Below, piece after piece: positions 1 to 6,304 of a stretch of 8,209 bases of DNA (positions are counted from its first letter, which is position 1; the number at the start of each line of letters is the position of its first letter). The DNA is from Rhizobacter sp. Lineage in GTDB: Bacteria; Pseudomonadota; Gammaproteobacteria; Burkholderiales; Burkholderiaceae_C. Where the stretch lies: contig JACMKJ010000375.1 of the NCBI GenBank assembly GCA_014380155.1, forward strand, positions 1-8,209, written 5' to 3'. A model generated the notes under the pieces. It did no database searches and was not told the DNA's origin. It saw only the letters and a list, made by a program, of their open reading frames with translations. The position numbers and the translations under genes were made by a program.

Positions 1-25
1 GCGGTCAACACAAGTGTCGTGGATC

Positions 26-229
26 TCAGATCGGCACCTTGCGCAGCATCTCGATGCCGACTTCGCCAGCGGCGATTTCGCGCAGCGCGGTCACGAGGGG
101 CCTGTTCTTGGTTTCGATCTTCGGGGCGTGGCCCTGGCTCAGCATGCGGGCGCGGTAGGTGGCTGCGAGCACCAGCTGGAAGCGGTTCGGGATCTTGACG
201 AGACAGTCTTCGACGGTGATGCGGGCCAT
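26..229 (-). CDS. rpoZ: DNA-directed RNA polymerase omega subunit
   Basis: This 67-residue protein is the omega subunit of RNA polymerase, which helps fold and assemble the beta' subunit and, in Proteobacteria, contributes to a ppGpp-binding site. It opens with the family signature MARITVEDC, followed by the conserved NRFQLVLAATYRAR helix (residues about 15-28) and a KNRPLVTALREIAAGEVG stretch (about 42-59). The length matches short betaproteobacterial omegas. The ATG start is supported by a GGAG on the minus strand 7 bases upstream (about 237-240). It is the last visible gene of the minus-strand yicC-gmk-rpoZ cluster, 29 bases after gmk, and is probably co-transcribed with it. In related genomes spoT/relA follows; only 25 bases are available here, too few to call. 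I am very sure of the identity. Confidence 0.96.
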   Translation of the reverse strand: MARITVEDCLVKIPNRFQLVLAATYRARMLSQGHAPKIETKNRPLVTALREIAAGEVGIEMLRKVPI

Positions 230-258
230 GGAGGTGCTCCGGTGAGGGTACTAACGGA

Positions 259-879
259 CTAACTGAGATTGAGGGCCGCAAAGACAGCAGGCTTGCTTCT
301 TCGCAGGGCAGCGTATTTGAGTCGCTGCGAATGAACGATCGCTTTCAGGTCAAAAAGCGCCGTTTCAAACAAGGAATTGATTATAACGAAGTCGAAATAC
401 TGGGCCTGGGCCACCTCGATGCGGGCGTTGGCCAGGCGCGTGGCAATGACGTCGGGGGGGTCTTCACCGCGCCGCGTCAGGCGCTGGGCCAGCTCGTCCC
501 AGCTCGGGGGCAGGATGAAGATCAGCATGGCGTTGGGGAAGATCTGCTTGATCTGCAAGGCACCCTGGTAGTCGATTTCGAGCACCACGTCTTGCCCACC
601 GGCGATGCGTTTTTCGACCTCCGCGCGCGAGGTGCCGTAGCGGTTGCCGTGCACCAGGGCATGCTCAAGGAACTCGCCGCGGGTGATCTTGTCGCGGAAC
701 ACTTCATCTTCGATGAAAAAGTACTCACGGCCGTCCTGCTCCTGCCCGCGGGGTTGGCGGGTGGTGTGCGAGATCGACACCACCAGGTGCGAGTCCATCT
801 GCAACAGGGCGTTGACGAGGCTTGACTTGCCTGCGCCGCTGGGCGCTGCGACCACGAAGAGATTGCCGGGGTAGTCCAT
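259..879 (-). CDS. gmk: Guanylate kinase
   Basis: This 206-residue cytoplasmic enzyme phosphorylates GMP to GDP with ATP, an essential step toward GTP and (p)ppGpp. Visible features in order are the P-loop APSGAGKS at residues 12-19 with Lys18, the GMP-binding SHTTRQPR at 37-44 followed by DGREYFF, the ALVHGNRYGTS segment at 74-84, the LEIDYQGA strand at 100-107 (many homologues have DWQGA), and the lid arginines in RLTRRGED at 133-140. The length is typical of bacterial Gmk. Its ATG overlaps the yicC stop codon by one base in a TAATG junction (877-881), implying translational coupling and a shared transcript. rpoZ follows 29 bases downstream, the same arrangement as in many Proteobacteria. 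There is no sign of truncation. Confidence 0.97.
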   Translation of the reverse strand: MDYPGNLFVVAAPSGAGKSSLVNALLQMDSHLVVSISHTTRQPRGQEQDGREYFFIEDEVFRDKITRGEFLEHALVHGNRYGTSRAEVEKRIAGGQDVVLEIDYQGALQIKQIFPNAMLIFILPPSWDELAQRLTRRGEDPPDVIATRLANARIEVAQAQYFDFVIINSLFETALFDLKAIVHSQRLKYAALRRSKPAVFAALNLS

Positions 880-1823
880 TACTCGAGATTCTGGACTTGC
901 TCGCGCAGTTGTTCGATCAGGACTTTCATCTCCACCGAGATGTTGGTCAACTCCAGCGTCGACGACTTGGAGCCGAGCGTGTTGGCTTCACGCAGCAACT
1001 CTTGTATCAGGAAGTCGAGCCGTTTCCCGACCTCGCCGCCGGCCTTGAGCAGGCGGGCGATTTCTTCGGTGTGGGCGCGCAGGCGGGCCAGCTCTTCGGC
1101 CACGTCGATGCGGATGGAATAAGCGGCGGCTTCGTTGAGCGCGCGCTCCTGAAGGGCTTCGCGGGAGATGGTTTGCGCCGCGCCCGTGGCGACCAGGGCT
1201 TCTTGCCAGCGCTCGAGAAAGCGCTGCTGCAGGCGCTGCACCACCGCCGGTACCAGCGGCTCGGCCTGGGTGGCCAGCTCGCTCAGCCGCTTCACGCGAT
1301 CCATCAGCACGGCCACCAGCTTCTCGCCCTCGCGGGCCCGGGCTTCAGCCAGGCCGGCGACGCAGCGTTTGGCGGCTTCCAGGGCCACCTCGTCGAGCCG
1401 CTCGCTGGGCGTGCCGCCCTTGCACCACTGCATGACCTCGTGCACGGACAGGGGTTGAGCCTTGGGCAGCCAGCCCTGGATGGTGCTTTCCAGGTGCGAC
1501 AGCCGGTTCATCTGCTCGGGCTGTGGGTTGGGCCAGGCGGTGTCGGCCTCGACCTTGGCGTTCAGTCGCAACTCGATCTTGCCGCGGCGGAAGGCACCGG
1601 TCAGCAGGTCTCGCAAGGCGGGTTCCAGGGAGCGAAACTCGTCGGGCAGGCGAAACCCGAGATCCAGAAACCGCCCGTTGACAGAGCGCAACTCGACCGT
1701 CACGCTTGCCGCTGGCGATGCACTTGGTCGTGCGCTTGTCGCCTCGCTGGAGCCTGTGGTTTCTGTCGCAGATTGCGCCCCGGCGGTGGCGCTTGCGTAC
1801 CCGGTCATGCTGTAGACTGGCAT
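879..1823 (-). CDS. yicC: YicC family endoribonuclease with N-terminal insertion
   Basis: This 314-residue member of the YicC/YloC family is of a type described as an endoribonuclease involved in RNA turnover. The N-terminal domain shows the hallmark SMTGYA (residues 5-10) and ELRSVNGRFLDLGFRLP (44-60). The C-terminal DUF1732 part contains the strongly conserved GKRLDFLIQELLREANTL, then a KSSTLELTN segment, and ends in LIEQLREQVQNLE. At 314 residues it is about 25 longer than the E. coli protein as I recall it. The excess sits at about residues 12-40, an Ala/Ser/Thr-rich linker that splits the first conserved strand from the next. Translation probably starts at the ATG at 1823, though an internal ATG at 1808 (Met6, just before TGYA) is also possible. 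Neither has a clear Shine-Dalgarno. It is first in the minus-strand cluster and overlaps gmk by TAATG. Confidence 0.93.
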   Translation of the reverse strand: MPVYSMTGYASATAGAQSATETTGSSEATSARPSASPAASVTVELRSVNGRFLDLGFRLPDEFRSLEPALRDLLTGAFRRGKIELRLNAKVEADTAWPNPQPEQMNRLSHLESTIQGWLPKAQPLSVHEVMQWCKGGTPSERLDEVALEAAKRCVAGLAEARAREGEKLVAVLMDRVKRLSELATQAEPLVPAVVQRLQQRFLERWQEALVATGAAQTISREALQERALNEAAAYSIRIDVAEELARLRAHTEEIARLLKAGGEVGKRLDFLIQELLREANTLGSKSSTLELTNISVEMKVLIEQLREQVQNLE

Positions 1824-1845
1824 TCAACTTATCGCATTGCAAAAT
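1817..1845 (+). promoter_or_regulatory. Candidate promoter for the kinase operon
   Basis: CTGGCA at 1817-1822 (4 of 6 to the sigma-70 -35) lies 17 bases before CAAAAT at 1840-1845 (4 of 6 to the -10). This would place the transcript start close to the kinase ATG at 1852, giving a leaderless or nearly leaderless mRNA. That agrees with the lack of a good ribosome binding site there. The elements are degenerate and the -35 lies inside the start of yicC, so this is only a candidate. Some promoter must exist here, because the divergent spacer is just 28 bases. Confidence 0.3.
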
Positions 1846-1848
1846 CGG

Positions 1849-1857
1849 ATTATGTCA
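1849..1857 (-). promoter_or_regulatory. Candidate extended -10 promoter for yicC-gmk-rpoZ
   Basis: On the minus strand, TGACATAAT (1849-1857) contains CATAAT, 5 of 6 to the sigma-70 -10, preceded by the TGn extension. Transcription would begin near 1842, about 19 bases before the yicC ATG at 1823. No good -35 lies at the right distance, as is common for extended -10 promoters. A second possibility on the same strand is TTGACA (1853-1858) with GATAAG (1828-1833), but its 19-base spacer is long. Either element overlaps the start codon of the divergent kinase. Confidence 0.35.
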
Positions 1858-2820
1858 AAGCCGAAACCTGCCCCCCTGCCATCCGGCACCGTGGTTGGCG
1901 GGTACCAGATCATCAAAAAACTGGCAGCCGGCGGCTTTGGCGTGGTCTATCTGGCCGAAGATTCCGATCGCCACCTCGTGGCGGTGAAGGAATACCTCCC
2001 GTCTTCACTGGCTGAGCGGGCCCCTGGCGAGCTGATGCCGCGCGTCAAGCCCGAGAAGCAACCGCTTTACCGCCTGGGCCTCAAGAGCTTCTTCGAAGAA
2101 GGCCGCAACCTCGCGCAGATTTCGCACCCGAGCGTGGTTTCGGTGCTCAACTTCTTTCGCGAGAACGATACCGTCTACATGGTGATGAACTACCTGCAGG
2201 GCGACACCCTGCAAGACTTCATCGTCACCGCACGCGACCTGAAGCGCGACAAGGTCTTCCGCGAATCGACGATCCGATCGCTGTTCGATGAAATCCTGCG
2301 CGGCTTGCGCATCGTGCACCAGCACAAGATGCTCCACCTGGACATCAAGCCGGCCAATATCTTCATCACCAACGAAAACAAGGCGGTCTTGCTCGATTTC
2401 GGCGCCGCGCGCGAAGTGCTGAGCAAAGAGGGCAACTTCATCCGCCCGATGTACACACCCGGCTTCGCTGCGCCCGAGATGTACCGCCGAGACGGCACCC
2501 TGGGCCCCTGGACCGACATCTACGCCGTGGGCGCCTGCATCTACGCCTGCATGCAGGGCTACCCGCCCAACGACGCGCCGCAGCGCATCGAGAAGGATCG
2601 CCTGGCGCTGAGCCTCTCGCGTCTGCGCAATGTGTATTCCGACAATCTGATCGAAGTCACCGAGTGGTGCATGTCGCTCGACCCGCTGTCACGCCCGCAG
2701 AGCGTGTTTTCGCTGCAAAAAGAACTGGCGCGCGAGACCGAGCGCCGCTATACCAAACTGAGCTTCAGCGAGCGCTTGAAGCTGCAGCTTGAGAACCTCA
2801 CCACCGGCGCGAAGGCCTGA
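1852..2820 (+). CDS. Ser/Thr protein kinase, soluble Hanks type
   Basis: This 322-residue Hanks-type kinase would transfer ATP phosphate to Ser/Thr of protein targets. Visible motifs are a glycine-rich loop AAGGFGVVY (residues 25-33), the ATP-anchoring Lys46 in VAVKEY, the helix-C glutamate in FFEEGRNL (82/83), the catalytic loop HLDIKPAN (162-169, Asp164, Lys166, Asn169), DFG at 182-184, and a P+1/APE segment TPGFAAPE (202-209). The HRD arginine is replaced by leucine, making it a non-RD kinase, a class often active without activation-loop phosphorylation. I see no transmembrane segment or extracellular sensor, so it should be cytosolic. The kinase fold ends near residue 285-290, followed by a short basic/helical tail. 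An in-frame TTG at 1837 would add five residues, but the ATG at 1852 is preferred. It is followed after 5 bases by a PP2C phosphatase, its likely antagonist. The physiological substrate is unknown. Confidence 0.92.
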   Translation: MSKPKPAPLPSGTVVGGYQIIKKLAAGGFGVVYLAEDSDRHLVAVKEYLPSSLAERAPGELMPRVKPEKQPLYRLGLKSFFEEGRNLAQISHPSVVSVLNFFRENDTVYMVMNYLQGDTLQDFIVTARDLKRDKVFRESTIRSLFDEILRGLRIVHQHKMLHLDIKPANIFITNENKAVLLDFGAAREVLSKEGNFIRPMYTPGFAAPEMYRRDGTLGPWTDIYAVGACIYACMQGYPPNDAPQRIEKDRLALSLSRLRNVYSDNLIEVTEWCMSLDPLSRPQSVFSLQKELARETERRYTKLSFSERLKLQLENLTTGAKA

Positions 2821-2825
2821 TCACG

Positions 2826-3740
2826 ATGCGTTTCACCGTCTATCAGGTCAGCCGCAAAGGCGGCCGCGAAAAGAACGAAGACCGCATGGGCTATTGCTAC
2901 ACGCGCGATTCGGGTTTGTTTGCACTGGCCGACGGCATGGGCGGCCACCCTGAAGGCGAGGTGGCTTCGCAGCTGGCGCTGCAGACGCTGGCCGCCATGT
3001 TCCAGCGTGATGCCAAGCCCACGCTGAAGGAGCCGATGCGCTTCTTGCACGAAGCCATCATTGCTGGCCACCACCAGTTGCTGCGTTATGCAACGCAAAA
3101 GGCGCTGATCGACACACCGCGCACCACGGTCGTGGCCTGCGTGCTGCAGGGCAACAACGCGTATTGGGCGCACTGCGGCGATTCGCGGCTGTACCTGGTG
3201 CGTGGCGAAAAGCTGGTGGCCCGCACACGCGACCATTCGTATTCCGAGCTGCAAGAAACCATGAGCCACGTCGTGCCCATGGGCGAGCGATTCAACCGCA
3301 ACGTGCTCTTCACCTGCCTGGGCAGCCCGGGCAAGCCGGTGGTCGATACCGTCGGCCCGCTGGTGCTGCAAAGCGGCGACCGCCTGCTGCTGTGCTCCGA
3401 CGGCCTCTGGGGCACAGTGACCGACGCCGAGATCACCGAGCAGCTCGGCAAGAACACGATCGCCGATGCCGTGCCCGAACTCGTGGAGCAGGCGCTGCGC
3501 AACGGCGGCGCCAAGAGCGACAACGTGTCGGTGCTGGCGGTCGAGTGGGAGTCGGCAGAAGACGGCGACAGCCAGAGCGCCATTTCCACCCAGACACTGG
3601 GCGAAGAAGTGTTTGCGTCCACCATCCAGGCGAGCGTGCTCGGACAAGAGCCGCCCGACGAGCTGGACGAAGCGGAAATCGAACGCTCGATCCGCGAGAT
3701 CAACGAGGCCATTCGGCGCTCGTCCCAAAAGAAATCCTGA
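2826..3740 (+). CDS. PP2C-type Ser/Thr protein phosphatase
   Basis: This 304-residue PPM/PP2C metal-dependent phosphatase probably reverses the action of the kinase encoded just upstream. The canonical metal-binding motifs are intact: KNEDR (16-20), DGMGGH (36-41) with Asp36, GDSR (118-121) with Asp119, RDHS (135-138), SDGLWG (191-196) with Asp192, and KSDNVSVL (230-237) with Asp232. The catalytic core therefore occupies about residues 1-242. The remaining 60 or so residues form an acidic, Ser/Thr-containing tail (SQSAISTQTLGEEVF) ending in a probable amphipathic helix with alternating acidic and basic residues and a KKS terminus. This tail is not part of the minimal fold and could be a regulatory, docking or phosphorylation segment (inference). 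No signal peptide or membrane segment is visible. GAAGG at 2811-2815 can serve as the ribosome binding site. rph starts 11 bases after the stop. Confidence 0.94.
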   Translation: MRFTVYQVSRKGGREKNEDRMGYCYTRDSGLFALADGMGGHPEGEVASQLALQTLAAMFQRDAKPTLKEPMRFLHEAIIAGHHQLLRYATQKALIDTPRTTVVACVLQGNNAYWAHCGDSRLYLVRGEKLVARTRDHSYSELQETMSHVVPMGERFNRNVLFTCLGSPGKPVVDTVGPLVLQSGDRLLLCSDGLWGTVTDAEITEQLGKNTIADAVPELVEQALRNGGAKSDNVSVLAVEWESAEDGDSQSAISTQTLGEEVFASTIQASVLGQEPPDELDEAEIERSIREINEAIRRSSQKKS

Positions 3741-3751
3741 AAGGTTCTGTC

Positions 3752-4477
3752 ATGAGTTTCATTCGCACGCAGGCTCGTGCGGCGGACGCATTGCGCCCCG
3801 TCACCATCACTCGCAACTACACCAAGTACGCCGAGGGTTCGGTGTTGATCGCCTTTGGCGAGACCAAGGTGCTGTGCACCGCCTCGATCGAAGAGAAGGT
3901 GCCACCGCACAAGCGTGGCAGTGGTGAAGGCTGGGTGACGGCCGAATACGGCATGCTGCCGCGCGCCACTCACACTCGTGGCGACCGCGAGGCCGCGCGA
4001 GGCAAGCAGAGCGGGCGTACTCAGGAGATCCAGCGACTGATCGGCCGCTCGCTGCGCTGCGTGTTCGACCTGAAGAAGCTCGGCGAACGCACCATCCACC
4101 TCGACTGCGACGTGATCCAGGCCGACGGTGGCACCCGCACGGCCGCCATCACCGGCGCCTACGTGGCAGCGCACGACGCGGTGACCTGGCTGCAAAGCCA
4201 GGGCAAGCTGACCGAGTCTCCGCTGCGCGATGCAGTGGCCGCCATTTCGGTCGGCATCGTCGACGGCACGCCGCTGCTCGATCTCGAATACACCGAAGAC
4301 TCGTCCTGCGACACCGACATGAACGTGGTGATGACCGGCTCGGGCGGCTTCGTCGAAGTGCAGGGCACGGCCGAAGGTGCGGCGTTCTCGCGCGCCGAGA
4401 TGGACCAACTGCTGTCGCTGGCCGACAAGGGCATCCGTGAGCTGGCTGCGGCGCAGCGCGCGGCGCTGAAAGGCTGA
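3752..4477 (+). CDS. rph: Ribonuclease PH
   Basis: This 241-residue phosphorolytic 3'-5' exoribonuclease trims tRNA precursor 3' ends, using phosphate and releasing nucleoside diphosphates; it normally forms a hexameric ring. Family features include RPVTITRNYTKYAEGSV near the N-terminus, TAEYGMLPRATHTR, the phosphate-binding region GKQSGRTQEIQRLIGRSLR, the DGGTRTAAITGAY strand, and the acidic catalytic cluster LDLEYTED (176-183) with CDTDMN (186-191). The length is normal (E. coli about 238) and the protein appears intact. The ATG at 3752 is chosen because AAAGG (3740-3744) lies 7 bases upstream and the translation begins MSFIRTQARAADALRPV as expected. The frame stays open further upstream, but that part is a shadow of the phosphatase gene. 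rdgB begins 2 bases after the stop, so coupling is likely. Confidence 0.97.
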   Translation: MSFIRTQARAADALRPVTITRNYTKYAEGSVLIAFGETKVLCTASIEEKVPPHKRGSGEGWVTAEYGMLPRATHTRGDREAARGKQSGRTQEIQRLIGRSLRCVFDLKKLGERTIHLDCDVIQADGGTRTAAITGAYVAAHDAVTWLQSQGKLTESPLRDAVAAISVGIVDGTPLLDLEYTEDSSCDTDMNVVMTGSGGFVEVQGTAEGAAFSRAEMDQLLSLADKGIRELAAAQRAALKG

Positions 4478-4479
4478 GC

Positions 4480-5085
4480 GTGCGCCTGGTGCTGGCGTCC
4501 AACAACGCCAAGAAGCTGGGCGAGCTTCAGTCTCTGTTCGCTCCTCTGAGCTTGCAGTTGGTGACCCAGGGCAGTCTGGGCGTCGCCGAGGCTGAAGAAC
4601 CCCACGTCACCTTCATCGAAAACGCGCTGGCCAAGGCGCGGCATGCGGCGCAGCATGCCAACGCAGCAGCCATTGCAGACGACTCCGGCCTGTGTGTCGA
4701 TGCGCTCGGTGGCTCGCCCGGCGTGCTGTCGGCGCGTTACGCCACGCTCTTCGACCGCCCCAAGAGCGATGACGAAAACAACCGTGTGCTGCTGGAGCAA
4801 CTGGCCTTGCACGACGATCGCCGCGCGCGCTTCGTTAGCGCCCTGGTGGCGGTGCGTTCGGTCGACGACCCCGAGCCGCTGATCGCCTTCGGCCGCTGGG
4901 AAGGGGAGGTGCTGCGCGAGCCGCGTGGTGCGGGCGGCTTCGGCTACGACCCGTTGCTGTTCATCCCCTCGCTTGGCAAATCGGTGGCCGAGCTGAGTGC
5001 CGAGGCCAAGAACACCCACAGCCACCGCGCCATCGCATCGCACCAGATGCTGGCGCTGATGCGCGAGGTGTGGCGCCTTGGCTGA
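4480..5085 (+). CDS. rdgB: XTP/dITP diphosphatase (Ham1 family)
   Basis: This 201-residue house-cleaning enzyme hydrolyses non-canonical purine triphosphates (dITP, ITP, XTP) to monophosphates and pyrophosphate, keeping them out of DNA and RNA. Motifs are LASNNAKKL at residues 5-13 (substrate-phosphate binding), FIENALAKARHAA, the catalytic ADDSGL at 66-71, GGSPGVLSARYA, the FGYDPLLFIP base-recognition segment, and SHRAIA near the C-terminus. The length is typical. The start is a GTG at 4480, two bases after the rph stop; the protein aligns from its first residue with the family (MRLVLASNN), which makes this start convincing despite the rarer codon. It overlaps the next gene, hemW, by 8 bases. 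The rph-rdgB-hemW order is widespread in Betaproteobacteria. Confidence 0.96.
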   Translation: MRLVLASNNAKKLGELQSLFAPLSLQLVTQGSLGVAEAEEPHVTFIENALAKARHAAQHANAAAIADDSGLCVDALGGSPGVLSARYATLFDRPKSDDENNRVLLEQLALHDDRRARFVSALVAVRSVDDPEPLIAFGRWEGEVLREPRGAGGFGYDPLLFIPSLGKSVAELSAEAKNTHSHRAIASHQMLALMREVWRLG

Positions 5086-6304
5086 GATCCCGATCTCGCC
5101 GGCAGCGGGGGTGGAGAACACCACCGACCTGCTGGCGCGGTACATGCGCCCGGGTGTGCTTCGTCTGAGCGCGATGCCGCCGCTGTCGCTATATGTGCAC
5201 CTGCCCTGGTGCCTCAAAAAGTGCCCCTATTGCGATTTCAACTCGCACGAACAGAAGGGCGGCGTGCCCGAGGCGCCCTACCTGGAAGCCCTGCGTGCCG
5301 ATCTCGAAGCCGCGCTGCCCTTCATTTGGGGCCGCCGCGTGCACAGCATCTTCATCGGCGGTGGCACACCCAGCCTGTTTTCACCGGCCAGCATCGACCA
5401 GCTGATCACTGACATTCGCGCTCGGCTGCCCCTGGAGCCCGGCTGCGAGATCACGCTCGAAGCCAACCCAGGCACCTTCGAGCGCGACCGTTTTCGTGGC
5501 TACCGCGCCGCCGGTGTCACACGCTTGTCGATCGGCGTGCAAAGTTTCAACGACGAAAAACTGCAAGCCATCGGCCGGGTGCACGACGCCGCGCAGGCGA
5601 GGGCGGCGGTGGAAGAGGCTCGCGAGGCCTTCGACACCTTCAATATCGACCTGATGTATGCGCTGCCCGGCCAGACACCGGACGAACTCAAGGCCGACCT
5701 TCAGCAAGCCCTGGCCTTCAAACCGCCGCACCTGTCGATCTACCACTTGACCATCGAGGCCAACACCTTTTTTGCTAAGCACCCGCCGCAGGTGCCTGAC
5801 GATGACACAGCCTTCGACATGCTGGACATCATCACCGAGCAAGCGGCAGCCAACGGCCTGGATCGTTACGAGGTGTCGGCCTTTGCCCGCACCGGCCACC
5901 GATGTGTGCACAACCTCAACTACTGGCAGTTTGGCGACTACCTCGGCATCGGCGCAGGCGCCCACAGCAAGCTGAGCTTTCCTCATCGCGTGGTGCGCCA
6001 GACGCGGTACCGTGACCCCGCCAAGTACATGGACCAGGCCCTGGCCGGTGCGGCGATCACGCAAGACGAAGAGGTGCCGCGAGATCAGTTGCCGTTCGAG
6101 TTCATGCTCAACGTGCTGCGGCTGAAAGAAGGTTTCGAACTCGCCCGCTTCACCGAGCGCACCGGTCTGCCGCTGACGGCGCTGCGCAAGGCGCTCGATG
6201 AGGCCGAGGCCAAAGGTTGGCTCACGCGCGACCTGCAGTGGGCCCAACCCACCGAGCGGGGCTTCGACTTTCTCAGCGACTTGCAGGCTTTGTTCTTGCC
6301 CTGA
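5078..6304 (+). CDS. hemW: Radical SAM haem chaperone HemW
   Basis: This HemW-type radical SAM protein, formerly annotated as oxygen-independent coproporphyrinogen oxidase, is thought to bind haem and deliver it to respiratory enzymes. The [4Fe-4S] motif is Cys45-x3-Cys49-x2-Cys52 within CLKKCPYCDFNSH; GGGTPS (94-99) contributes to SAM binding. HNLNYW (278-283), an HNxxYW motif typical of HemW, is followed by GIGAGAHS (290-297). The CPYCDFNSH form and the C-terminal winged-helix-like HemN_C region favour HemW over HemN. The start is uncertain: TTG at 5078 (8 bases inside rdgB) gives 408 residues and ATG at 5174 gives 376, close to E. coli length; GTG at 5111 and ATG at 5144 lie between. I chose TTG because I recall relatives carrying a similar upstream PISPAAG...MRPG extension. 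The 3' end overlaps the convergent lysR gene by 32 bases. Confidence 0.94.
   Translation: MAEIPISPAAGVENTTDLLARYMRPGVLRLSAMPPLSLYVHLPWCLKKCPYCDFNSHEQKGGVPEAPYLEALRADLEAALPFIWGRRVHSIFIGGGTPSLFSPASIDQLITDIRARLPLEPGCEITLEANPGTFERDRFRGYRAAGVTRLSIGVQSFNDEKLQAIGRVHDAAQARAAVEEAREAFDTFNIDLMYALPGQTPDELKADLQQALAFKPPHLSIYHLTIEANTFFAKHPPQVPDDDTAFDMLDIITEQAAANGLDRYEVSAFARTGHRCVHNLNYWQFGDYLGIGAGAHSKLSFPHRVVRQTRYRDPAKYMDQALAGAAITQDEEVPRDQLPFEFMLNVLRLKEGFELARFTERTGLPLTALRKALDEAEAKGWLTRDLQWAQPTERGFDFLSDLQALFLP

Noticed and set aside
1..25. Possible start of a spoT/relA gene downstream of rpoZ.
   Set aside because: Synteny suggests it, but 25 bases give no protein evidence and no clear start with a ribosome binding site.
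1818..1840. TGGC...TTGC pair before the kinase gene as a sigma-54 promoter.
   Set aside because: The GG and GC doublets are 20 bases apart instead of the strict 12 needed for a -24/-12 promoter.
822..2015. A 397-codon open frame on the plus strand across gmk, yicC and the kinase start.
   Set aside because: It is antisense to clearly recognised genes, has no family features and a composition typical of shadows in high-GC DNA.
2748..3728. A 326-codon minus-strand open frame opposite the phosphatase gene.
   Set aside because: It is the complement of a complete PP2C gene and has no motif or ribosome binding site of its own.
3164..3751. Upstream in-frame extension of rph giving a 437-residue protein.
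   Set aside because: The extension is Arg/Ala-rich shadow of the phosphatase gene; the ATG at 3752 has a good ribosome binding site and the family N-terminus.
3086..4408. A 440-codon minus-strand open frame opposite the phosphatase and rph.
   Set aside because: Both plus-strand genes have intact motifs across the same bases; the antisense protein is His/Arg/Gly-rich with no recognisable domain.
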